Part shown: in pieces, positions 16,102 through 24,191 of the stretch
Layout: each line of letters begins with the position of its first letter
Numbering within the stretch: position 1 is the stretch's first letter
Source: an uncultured Lachnospiraceae bacterium
Lineage (GTDB): Bacteria > Bacillota > Clostridia > Lachnospirales > Lachnospiraceae
Assembly (NCBI GenBank): GCA_948438565.1
Contig: CAOJLW010000001.1
Coordinates: 1 to 33,802, forward strand
Direction of reading: 5' to 3'
DNA: 33,802 nucleotides
Notes under the pieces: model-generated
What the model was told of the DNA's origin: nothing
What the model saw: the letters and a program-made list of their open reading frames with translations, nothing else
Database searches by the model: none
Translations under genes and position numbers: made by a program

Positions 16102-16135
16102 AAACCCCCCGGAAAGCTTCCGGGGGGGTTTTTTA
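16102..16135 (+). terminator. Intrinsic terminator between HD-GYP gene and sialidase
   Basis: A G/C-rich stem, CCCCCCGGAA (16105-16114) and TTCCGGGGGG (16118-16127), with loop AGC, followed by GTTTTTTA on the plus strand. It ends the HD-GYP transcript 17 bases after the stop. On the minus strand only three T follow, so it may also serve the sialidase mRNA, less efficiently. Confidence 0.88.
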
Positions 16136-16139
16136 TCTC

Positions 16140-19100
16140 TTATTTTACTTTGACAGAACGGGTTGCGCTATATTTTCCGTATACCTTTAAACCATCATAG
16201 GTTTTATAAGCCCGTACGCGGAAATAGTATTTCTGATTGCTCTTTAGCTTCTTCACTGTTTTTTTGACAGTCGTCCCTTTCTTAATCGTGATACGCTTCG
16301 CCTTTTCAAAACAAGACTTGGTCGCATACTGGATGACATAACCGTCCGCGCCTTTTACGCGTTTCCAGCTTAAAGCCGCCTGTTTTTTCTTATTGCTTTT
16401 TACCTTATTCAGAACTACCCTGCCGGCGATAAAGGCCGCTTTATCCATGGATGACGCTGCCTGCTGCATCTGCGCTTTATTTTCCCTGGCTTCTCTTTCT
16501 GCCGCTTCCAACTTAGCCAATGCCTCTCGAACCGCATCCTGCGCCGCTTTGGCTTCCTTCTGCGCCTGTTCTGCCGCCTGCCGGTTACGTTCTGCCTCTA
16601 AAGCGGCGTCTTGCGCCTTCTTTTCCGCCGCTTCCGCCAATGCTTTTGCCTTGTCTGCCGCTTCCTGCGCTGCTTTGGCTGCCGCATCGGCCAGTCTGAT
16701 TGCCTCCTGCTGGAGCAGAATACTGCTCTGCGCTGCCTCAGCCAGGAGCTTTGCCGCTTCCGCTTCCGCTTGAGCCGCCTGTAACGCCGTATCTGCGTCC
16801 TGCGTATCCAAATCCAGGTCTACCGCCGCCTTCATCAGGTTTGTCAAGGCGCTGGAAACGTCATTGTCACTTCCGCTTTCCAGCGCGGTTTTGGCCGCTT
16901 CCAAAGCTGCTTTCAACGCGTCTCTGCTGACCTGCGTATAGGCCGTATTATCTACAAACCCCTGATACGCATCATATACAATTTGCAGCATATATTTTGC
17001 AGCATCTTCCACCGTTGCCGGCACAATACGTTTTAAAGCCTGAAACGCCTCAACGAGATCAGCCGCCAATTTCTGTAATTCCGCAGCATCGGCAGGATCT
17101 TTTGGATGATTGGCCGCTTCATACGCCTTGGTAAATTGTTCCCAGGTAGACGGCGTATAAATCCCTTCCCCAACGCTAATCGTATCCCGTACCTGCTCCA
17201 ATGCCTCGGTCAGATTTTTCTCGGCCTGCTCCAGTTCCGTCAAATAGACAACGGCAACTGTCATCGTCTTTTTATCTGAAGAAACGGTCACAACCGGTTT
17301 GGCGTATTCACTGCCGGATACTACGTTATCCGCCACCTCTGCACGATATGCGTCCGTATCCGTAAACATATAATCGCCATAAGCCGTAAACGTTGTCGTC
17401 GCTTTGTACGAGATATCTGCGGCAAATTTGTCTGTCCCGGATAAAATGTTCTCTCTTCCATTTTCCATAGCGCTCCAAACGGTCTTGGCGCTATACGCAG
17501 CCGACGTAATATCCGCTGCTGGCTCCTCCGCTTCCAAAAGATTGCATATTGCTCCATAATCCCTTGACATACCGTCGGAAACATCCTCGCCGTCATAGAA
17601 CTTAATATCGGCCAGATATCCGAAATCAGACGTAAATCTGGTCTGGTTGGGAGAATCATAATTTTCCCTGGGATTATAGCCAATCGTAAACGGCAGGGAA
17701 CCTGACGGAATCACGGCGGAAGCTTCAGTATTTACCGTAGACTTCACACCGTCTACATAAAAGCCCTGTTTCCCCTGGCCATCGAACAAAATGACGATAT
17801 CCAGCCATTTATTTAAATGATTCGCTGTCACAGTAAATTCCTCAGTCGGCCAGTCAGAGCCATTTTGCATAAACAGCGTCAGCTTGCCATACTTTAACTG
17901 GAATGCATATTGATAACCCTTGGCAAGAATTTCCGCCCGCTCCGAGCTGCCCGCTTTTTTCAGGTAGAGTTTAAATGTCATGGCCAATGCATTGCCCTGG
18001 CCGTGTACGTTAAATTTCGCGTCGCTTGATTGGAGCTGGCCGTTGAATCCCCAAACGCCGTCCATATTGACAATCTCCGTTTCCACTGCTTCATCACGCT
18101 TTTCTAAAATAACCCCGTTTCCTGCCCAGTCACATACTGCCGATCCATGTATCGAACCGGAGTCCCCGGCGGTAATGGACGGGGATTGCGGATATGCGCC
18201 TGCAACCGGAACCGTATACGTCATGCCCGGAGCCGTAATGCTGAGCTCCGCATTGGTCTTTAACCCTGCCAAAGCCGCTTCCAAAGTCTCTCTTGCCTGT
18301 ACCAGTTCAGAATTGTCCGCCTCATCCCTGGCCAGTACGGCTGCCGCGTTTTTCAAAGCTTCCGTAAAGATTGACCATGTTTTATCCGTGTAATCTCCCT
18401 TTTGATCCTTTTTATGCGCATCATATAGCTCCTGTAAATCCGCTCTTGACGTCTGGCTTTCCAATATCGCCGTTTTCTCTTTCAACGTATTCGTCAATGC
18501 CTGCAATGCCATATAACGGGTCTGACTGATATCGATATTGGCATTGTTATATGCGGTGCGAAATGCATTCCAATCCGCTTCCGAATATGCGCCCGTAAGT
18601 CCCGCCGAATAGATTGGGCCTGCTATAGCCAGCGCCCTCTGATGGCTGGCTTCCAATTGATTTCTGACGTAATGCGTATTGTCCAGCGCTTTTTGGAACG
18701 CTTCCAGACAACCGTACATTTCTTTGTTGGTCTGTAAAGCTACATCCTTATCGGCAACCGCTGCGCCAGCGTCAAATGCTGCCTGTAGCTTTGCAATATC
18801 CGCTGCGTCATATAACGGCCTCTTTGCTTCCGTCAGTTCATCCGGCAATTCCAAAAATTCCTGTTTCAAACGTTTATATGCCGCCGCATACGTTATAATT
18901 TCTCTGGTATGCAGTTTGCAGTTGCCGCACGCCACTGCCTGTACGCCATTGACCTCTTCTGTCATAGCTTGCAGCGTCACTGGCGTCTGCACCCACGTAT
19001 GTCCGGTTGCAGGAAGCACGCTTCCCTCGCTTTTTATTTCATTGCAAAGATCGCAGACCTTATCCCCGGTGTAGCCGTCCACATCACAGCTTGGGGCAAT

Positions 19101-22100
19101 GGCGCCGCGGATTGTCTCATTGTCTGCGGGATGCGTACAATCTGGCAGAGTAAATTGATATTTGTATTTCTTGCCGTCTACCGTAAAGCTGATCAAACCG
19201 GGCTTCTTTGGCGTAATCGTAAGTTTAGAACTCACGCGATATGCGAGCTTTGTCACGTCATTGCCTGCTGAATTGCCTCCCGGAGGATAAATCACAATTA
19301 CGTTTTCTTCTTCATTTTGTGTCCATACATAGGAAATCAGATAAACTCCGCCGTCTGTGATCTCTTCACCAGCCACAACGCGCCGATATCCCGAAAGCAT
19401 ACTGTCCAAAGCGGACGCATCTTTTTTCCAAAGCGTAAATTCATAACGGTACCCTGCACTATTCGGCGTATAGCCGTTGGCGGAATTGATATTCATCTGG
19501 GTTGTATAGAACAGAACATACCGGCCGGACGAATTTGCCGCTTCATTACAGAGACGGAACGTATCCGCGCCTTCTGTCTGCGGTACCGATACCGCTTCCG
19601 GTTCAGCGGCAAAGAGACTGCCTGAATTTTGCACCAAATATTTACTTCCACTTTTAATATTCCATTTTGTATTGTCCGAAGAATCCCGGGTAAAGGTAAA
19701 TTCTGCGTTTGCAAGAGAAAGTTCTGTATTGGCCGTTGTTGAAAAACTACTCAGGCTGTCAGCCGAATTGCTGACATGGTCATACATTCCTGCCATCCCC
19801 CCGCGGCTTTCCTGGGCATCCGCAATTGCGCTGTCAATCGTCGATACGTCATAGGAGGATGCAAAAGGCAGCTCAATCGGCCGATCGCTCGGCAGACAGG
19901 TAATATGATCCGTTACTCGGATTCGATATTCCACGCCATCTAAGATTGCCCTTGTATAACCCTCATTCACACCGGTCACGGCAATTTTGCCACGGCTATT
20001 GGTCGTCACCTTTTCGCCCAAATACTTCACGGTGTCCGCGTTAAAGGAACGTGGATACCATACATAGACCTGTTCCGGCGTCACATAGGTAATCAGATAC
20101 TTCGCTCCGCTCTCGATCTCGCTTACCGCTTCATATCCCGGCACAATATCATCCGGGGACGTGCCGTCTTTTTTCTTTAGAATATGAAACGCTTCTTTCC
20201 ATCCCTCATTGCTCATTTGATCAACTGCATCGAATAACTTGCCGCTTCCAGGATTTGTCGCATTAAATATCATATGACGGGTAGATCCTCCGGAAGCGTT
20301 TTTCGTCAGAATCTTAAACGTCCCCTCAGCTTCCCCTTCATTCGCCTCCAGCGTAATCGCTCGCGTAGCGTCATCGCTCGCGTCCACAAAAACAACCTGA
20401 CTCACATGATTGGAATAGTATTTTCCTTCTGTATTGACGATATTATATACTGCGTCTCCGTCCGCGTCCGCTTCTTCCAGACGTGTAATCGTAACCTCCG
20501 CATCCGCCGGATCCATTGTCGCCTGTTTATTGGCGTCGGTATATAACGGCGCTTCTGTATGCTGCTCACTCTTTTTTACCATTTTGGCAACCGCTTCATT
20601 TAACGGCGCTTCTGGAGAAACCCCAAGATCGCCGCCGGCGCTTTCCGGTTCTATCAGCTCATATGTTTCGCCCTTTTCTACCGTCACATGAACAGCCGTA
20701 GCCCCGGCTGCTCCTTCCAGGCTGGCATTTGGCGCTAAATCCTGTATCTCATACCGATCAAATACAATTTCAATACCGCCTCTTGTCTCCCATAACAGGC
20801 CAATCGAACCGTCCTCAAGCTCTGTCATCGAGGAATAGTGGTAATTATTTGCACTCTTTGGAACCGCTACTTTACGATACAGACTCATAGCGCCTTCTTC
20901 ATTGACCAAAAAGATAAAGATCTGCCCATTGACCCTGCCTGACCCCGCCGGATTGCCCTCCGGACACGCAACCAAAATGGCCTGCTTTCCGTTTATTTTT
21001 TTGGAATAGGAAATAGCCGTTACGTTACAGGTAGAAGTAACGGTACAGTCATTTAAGCGAACCGGCTCTCCTACGTCATAGCCTCCGTCGGCGTTTTTCG
21101 TAAAATCCGCATAACAGATCCTAGCGGAACCGTTGCGGAAAAACATACGCAACGTCCCGTTTTCCAGCTCTACAATCTCATTTTCAGAGGAAAATCCATT
21201 GACGTTATTATCGCTGACGATATCATCGGTGCGCTGCCAGGTATTCCCGTTGTCGGTGGAATACATCATACTGGCCTTTTCCTCTCCGGTACTGTTCCCT
21301 TTGCCATGGTAATACAAACCGATAGCAAGCGTGCCGTCGCTGGTCGTAATGCCGCGTCCCGGAGAAACCAACAGCGCGCGTTCATCCTCTTTCTTGATCT
21401 GAGAAATAATATCCCTTGGATGTTCCCATGTCCTGCCGTGATCCTTGGACGTAATCATCCACATATATCCGGTCTCATAAACATGAAATTTAGAATCCTT
21501 ATAATATACATTCTGCTGTACTTTGGTCTTGCTCTGGTTGACCTGCGCCTGCCGCAAATTGTCCTGATACTCCCCGTTTTCGTCAACCGAATAGAGGTTA
21601 TACCATTCGTCTACGCCGTATCCGCTGGGCGAACCATCCTCCCTTTTTAAAATCTGAGCAAATCCATCCGAATCAAATGCATCCACATAATATAAATAGT
21701 TGGAATCTCCTTCATCCACAGGCGTCTGAGTGACCTTGGAATAGTCGTCGGTCAAAGCCAGATGAAGTTCCCCGTCCACGGTTACATAGCCTGTCCCCAA
21801 ACCGGTCGCCTTGTTCTGTAACGAATAACTGGTCGGAAAGGCGTCTGCAATACAATAAAGCGTGCCGTCCGGTCCCTCCAGCAAACCGGGATCGATAAAT
21901 GCCGTAGACTCATAATAGGCGTCCCGATAGCTGTCTGGGAAAAAGAATGGAAATCCATACTCCCATGATCTGCCCCCGTCGCTGGATACGGAAGCAATCG
22001 TGTCAAGGCCGTTGCCGTCCATCGTTTCCCCATATCTGGCGTCTGCAATCGCTAACAGTTCTCCATTTTCCATCGTAATGATGGCGGGAATACGGAATTT

Positions 22101-22328
22101 TTCACTGCCTGCGGTACCCGGCGCAAACGGCTGTCCTTCTGTTCTGGTAGAACCATCCTCGGGTATCGGCACACAACCCGCTTTGATCGGATTCGGTGTC
22201 GTACTTGCGGAATCAGAAAGCTCTGCCTGTACGGGCATTGCCTGAAATAGGGGACTAATCGCCATCACCAATGACAATCCCATGCTGACGCCCCTTTTCC
22301 ATAGGTGTGTCGTAAACTTTCGCTTCAT
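16140..22328 (-). CDS. Giant secreted multidomain sialidase (GH33)
   Basis: A 2062-residue exported exo-sialidase releasing sialic acid from glycans outside the cell. A signal peptide ends near VQA (33-35). The GH33 propeller (about 73-530) has FRIP (Arg79), probable acid/base Asp109, Asp boxes SSDGGRSW (115), SKDHGRTW (294) and STDNGNTW (357), Glu384, Arg398, Arg465, nucleophile Tyr498 and Glu514: a complete catalytic set. Between the first two Asp boxes is the inserted domain typical of clostridial sialidases. Then come two related beta-rich modules (about 610-808, 868-1060), a Cys-rich segment (1064-1137), FIVAR-like helical repeats (about 1150-1355), a LamG-like module (1385-1585), further helical repeats (1695-1845), an Ala-rich coiled coil (1846-1960) and an Fn3-like domain (1972-2062). 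No LPXTG, choline-binding or SLH motif is seen. The ATG follows GGAGGAG. Plain hydrolytic or trans-sialidase activity cannot be told apart. Confidence 0.93.
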   Translation of the reverse strand: MKRKFTTHLWKRGVSMGLSLVMAISPLFQAMPVQAELSDSASTTPNPIKAGCVPIPEDGSTRTEGQPFAPGTAGSEKFRIPAIITMENGELLAIADARYGETMDGNGLDTIASVSSDGGRSWEYGFPFFFPDSYRDAYYESTAFIDPGLLEGPDGTLYCIADAFPTSYSLQNKATGLGTGYVTVDGELHLALTDDYSKVTQTPVDEGDSNYLYYVDAFDSDGFAQILKREDGSPSGYGVDEWYNLYSVDENGEYQDNLRQAQVNQSKTKVQQNVYYKDSKFHVYETGYMWMITSKDHGRTWEHPRDIISQIKKEDERALLVSPGRGITTSDGTLAIGLYYHGKGNSTGEEKASMMYSTDNGNTWQRTDDIVSDNNVNGFSSENEIVELENGTLRMFFRNGSARICYADFTKNADGGYDVGEPVRLNDCTVTSTCNVTAISYSKKINGKQAILVACPEGNPAGSGRVNGQIFIFLVNEEGAMSLYRKVAVPKSANNYHYSSMTELEDGSIGLLWETRGGIEIVFDRYEIQDLAPNASLEGAAGATAVHVTVEKGETYELIEPESAGGDLGVSPEAPLNEAVAKMVKKSEQHTEAPLYTDANKQATMDPADAEVTITRLEEADADGDAVYNIVNTEGKYYSNHVSQVVFVDASDDATRAITLEANEGEAEGTFKILTKNASGGSTRHMIFNATNPGSGKLFDAVDQMSNEGWKEAFHILKKKDGTSPDDIVPGYEAVSEIESGAKYLITYVTPEQVYVWYPRSFNADTVKYLGEKVTTNSRGKIAVTGVNEGYTRAILDGVEYRIRVTDHITCLPSDRPIELPFASSYDVSTIDSAIADAQESRGGMAGMYDHVSNSADSLSSFSTTANTELSLANAEFTFTRDSSDNTKWNIKSGSKYLVQNSGSLFAAEPEAVSVPQTEGADTFRLCNEAANSSGRYVLFYTTQMNINSANGYTPNSAGYRYEFTLWKKDASALDSMLSGYRRVVAGEEITDGGVYLISYVWTQNEEENVIVIYPPGGNSAGNDVTKLAYRVSSKLTITPKKPGLISFTVDGKKYKYQFTLPDCTHPADNETIRGAIAPSCDVDGYTGDKVCDLCNEIKSEGSVLPATGHTWVQTPVTLQAMTEEVNGVQAVACGNCKLHTREIITYAAAYKRLKQEFLELPDELTEAKRPLYDAADIAKLQAAFDAGAAVADKDVALQTNKEMYGCLEAFQKALDNTHYVRNQLEASHQRALAIAGPIYSAGLTGAYSEADWNAFRTAYNNANIDISQTRYMALQALTNTLKEKTAILESQTSRADLQELYDAHKKDQKGDYTDKTWSIFTEALKNAAAVLARDEADNSELVQARETLEAALAGLKTNAELSITAPGMTYTVPVAGAYPQSPSITAGDSGSIHGSAVCDWAGNGVILEKRDEAVETEIVNMDGVWGFNGQLQSSDAKFNVHGQGNALAMTFKLYLKKAGSSERAEILAKGYQYAFQLKYGKLTLFMQNGSDWPTEEFTVTANHLNKWLDIVILFDGQGKQGFYVDGVKSTVNTEASAVIPSGSLPFTIGYNPRENYDSPNQTRFTSDFGYLADIKFYDGEDVSDGMSRDYGAICNLLEAEEPAADITSAAYSAKTVWSAMENGRENILSGTDKFAADISYKATTTFTAYGDYMFTDTDAYRAEVADNVVSGSEYAKPVVTVSSDKKTMTVAVVYLTELEQAEKNLTEALEQVRDTISVGEGIYTPSTWEQFTKAYEAANHPKDPADAAELQKLAADLVEAFQALKRIVPATVEDAAKYMLQIVYDAYQGFVDNTAYTQVSRDALKAALEAAKTALESGSDNDVSSALTNLMKAAVDLDLDTQDADTALQAAQAEAEAAKLLAEAAQSSILLQQEAIRLADAAAKAAQEAADKAKALAEAAEKKAQDAALEAERNRQAAEQAQKEAKAAQDAVREALAKLEAAEREARENKAQMQQAASSMDKAAFIAGRVVLNKVKSNKKKQAALSWKRVKGADGYVIQYATKSCFEKAKRITIKKGTTVKKTVKKLKSNQKYYFRVRAYKTYDGLKVYGKYSATRSVKVK

Positions 22329-22583
22329 AGAATCTCCTCCTACTTTTCATATAATATATTGAAGAATCCAATATCTCGATTCCACTTACAAAAACCGCCC
22401 CTTGTTTTTGCAGCCTCCATTCTGCCATTTCCAAATGAGTTGGTTTTTGTTATCAACCAGCCAATCTTACAGTTACACTAAAAACAACAAGAAAAGTATA
22501 TTATATTTTATCATATATGTCCTAATTTTTAAATATATTTTTGTAATTTTATACAAATATTATAAATATTGGAATTAAAAATT
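22329..22583 (-). promoter_or_regulatory. Long A/T-rich leader and promoter region of the sialidase gene
   Basis: The gene-free stretch before the sialidase. A candidate promoter on the minus strand is TTTAAA (22528-22533), a 17-base spacer and TAAAAT (22505-22510) with a TGn extension. That would give a leader of about 170 bases. The leader holds a 9-base inverted repeat, ACAAAAACC (minus, 22442-22450) with GGTTTTTGT (22388-22396), and nearer the gene ATATTG/CAATAT (22356-22374). No known riboswitch was recognised and no catabolite-repression operator was found by eye. Confidence 0.4.
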
Positions 22584-22613
22584 ATAAAAAAACCCGGAAA
22601 CCATGTTTCCGGG
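22584..22613 (-). terminator. Intrinsic terminator after murA
   Basis: Minus strand CCCGGAAAC (22605-22613), loop of three, GTTTCCGGG (22593-22601), then TTTTTTTAT. It lies 40 bases after the murA stop and separates murA from the sialidase gene. Confidence 0.9.
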
Positions 22614-22652
22614 ATCTTCTATAATCATCCATAAACAAAAAACGTTCATGCA

Positions 22653-23945
22653 TTATGAAACTTTTAATTTAAACTTTACAATTTCTTTTTCCGTAGATAC
22701 TTTTTCAATCTGCGCCCCAAGCAGCATCAGCTTGCCATTAAAATCCTCATAGCCGCGCTCTATATAATAAATATCGTCTACAATTGTAATCCCCTCTGCC
22801 GCAAGGCCTGCGATCACAAGCGCTGCGCCGGCTCTTAAATCCGGCGCGCTGACCCTTGCCCCCGTATACTTTGCAATGCCTGTGACAATCGCAATATTGC
22901 TCTCCACTTTAATCGAAGCGCCCATACGCGTCAGCTCATCCACATATTTAAACCGGTTTTCAAAGATACTCTCCGTAACCGTACTGGTTCCCTCTGAAAT
23001 GCCGAGCACAACGGACATCTGCGGCTGCATATCGGTCGGAAAACCCGGATACGGCAATGTCGTCACCTGTGTATGGTGCAGAGGCTTTGACGCCACAACG
23101 CGCACTGCATCGTCCAGTTCTTCAATTTCACAGCCAATTTCCAATAACTTGGCCGTCGTGGCTTCCAAATGCTTCGGGATCACATTTTTAACTGTCACAT
23201 CGCCGCGCGTCGCTGCGGCCGCAAACATAAACGTCCCGGCTTCAATCTGATCCGGAATAATCGAGTACTCCGTCTTATGCAGCTTTTCCACACCCGAAAT
23301 ACGGATCACATCCGTCCCAGCGCCACGGATATTGGCGCCCATGCTGTTTAAACAGTTGGCCACATCGACGACATGAGGCTCTTTGGCGGCATTTTCAATC
23401 GTCGTCTTGCCAACCGCCATGGCAGCGGCCATCATGATATTGATCGTCGCGCCAACGGAAACCTTATCCAGATAAATATGCGTACCCTGCAACGTTTCTG
23501 CACGCGCCGTGATCAGACCATGCTGAATTTCCACATTGGCGCCCAATGCACGAAAACCTTTTAAATGCAGATCAATGGGGCGGCTTCCTATATCGCATCC
23601 GCCTGGCAGAGCAACCTCCGCCTTTTTATATTTGCCAAGCAAAGCCCCCAGCAGATAATAAGAGGCCCTGATTTTTTTGATATACTCATAGTCTACGCTT
23701 AAATCACAAATCATGGAACCGTTAATTTTCACCGTATGGGCATCCACCCTGTCTACTTTTCCGCCAATCCCTTTAATGGCTTCCAGCATTACATTGATAT
23801 CCCTTACATTTGGAAGATTGTCAATGGTAACGGTCTCATCCGTCATAATCGCCGTCGCCAATATGGCAAGAGCCGCATTTTTCGCTCCGCCTATTTCCAC
23901 TTCACCAACCAGCGGCGTACCGCCTTTTATAATATACTGTTCCAT
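22653..23945 (-). CDS. murA: UDP-N-acetylglucosamine 1-carboxyvinyltransferase
   Basis: First committed enzyme of peptidoglycan precursor synthesis; transfers enolpyruvate from PEP to UDP-GlcNAc in the cytoplasm. Length (430 residues) is normal. The N-terminal block GEVEIGGAKNAALAILA (14-30) and the active-site loop LPGGCDIGSRPIDLHLKG are present, with the fosfomycin-target Cys at residue 117. The substrate-loop PDQIEAGTFMFAAAATRGDV and the C-terminal DLRAGAALVIAGLAAEG are intact. Many Firmicutes carry two murA paralogues, and this sequence alone does not show which one it is. It forms a single-gene unit between a consensus promoter (24012-24041) and a strong terminator. Confidence 0.96.
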   Translation of the reverse strand: MEQYIIKGGTPLVGEVEIGGAKNAALAILATAIMTDETVTIDNLPNVRDINVMLEAIKGIGGKVDRVDAHTVKINGSMICDLSVDYEYIKKIRASYYLLGALLGKYKKAEVALPGGCDIGSRPIDLHLKGFRALGANVEIQHGLITARAETLQGTHIYLDKVSVGATINIMMAAAMAVGKTTIENAAKEPHVVDVANCLNSMGANIRGAGTDVIRISGVEKLHKTEYSIIPDQIEAGTFMFAAAATRGDVTVKNVIPKHLEATTAKLLEIGCEIEELDDAVRVVASKPLHHTQVTTLPYPGFPTDMQPQMSVVLGISEGTSTVTESIFENRFKYVDELTRMGASIKVESNIAIVTGIAKYTGARVSAPDLRAGAALVIAGLAAEGITIVDDIYYIERGYEDFNGKLMLLGAQIEKVSTEKEIVKFKLKVS

Positions 23946-24011
23946 ATCGCACCTCTATGCTCCACTATACCCTGCCGGATATACAAATTCCATCTTCGAA
24001 TACAAACATTA

Positions 24012-24041
24012 ATTATAATGACTATTTCTTTCATTTGTCAA
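24012..24041 (-). promoter_or_regulatory. Consensus SigA promoter for murA
   Basis: Minus strand TTGACA (24036-24041), an 18-base spacer, TATAAT (24012-24017). Both hexamers match the consensus exactly. The predicted leader is about 60 bases. Confidence 0.85.
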
Positions 24042-24096
24042 GATCTTTCCGCATATGTAACAAGTGTAATATTTTAGTAATAAAATGTCCGGCTGC

Positions 24097-24143
24097 AACA
24101 GGAGGAATTCCACTACTTTATAGTGTATTCACTTCCTCCTGTT
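24097..24143. other. Unassigned hairpin in the murA upstream region
   Basis: An 11-base perfect inverted repeat, AACAGGAGGAA (24097-24107) and TTCCTCCTGTT (24133-24143), encloses a smaller CACTA/TAGTG pair (24111-24125). It lies in the 246-base gap between the ABC exporter's end and murA. On the plus strand GTTTTG follows; on the minus strand no T run follows. It could be a weak terminator, an operator or a short-element remnant. Confidence 0.5.
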
Positions 24144-24191
24144 TTGTTACACATAGACAGTATCTGCAAAAAACATCCGAAAGATACCTGT

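Noticed and set aside
16140..16460. A sortase anchor at the sialidase C-terminus
   Set aside because: The end is an Fn3-like domain closing in VKVK; no LPXTG, hydrophobic stretch or following basic tail is present.
16393..16773. An Ala/Ser/Cys-rich plus-strand open frame
   Set aside because: It is the complement of the Ala-rich coiled coil of the sialidase.
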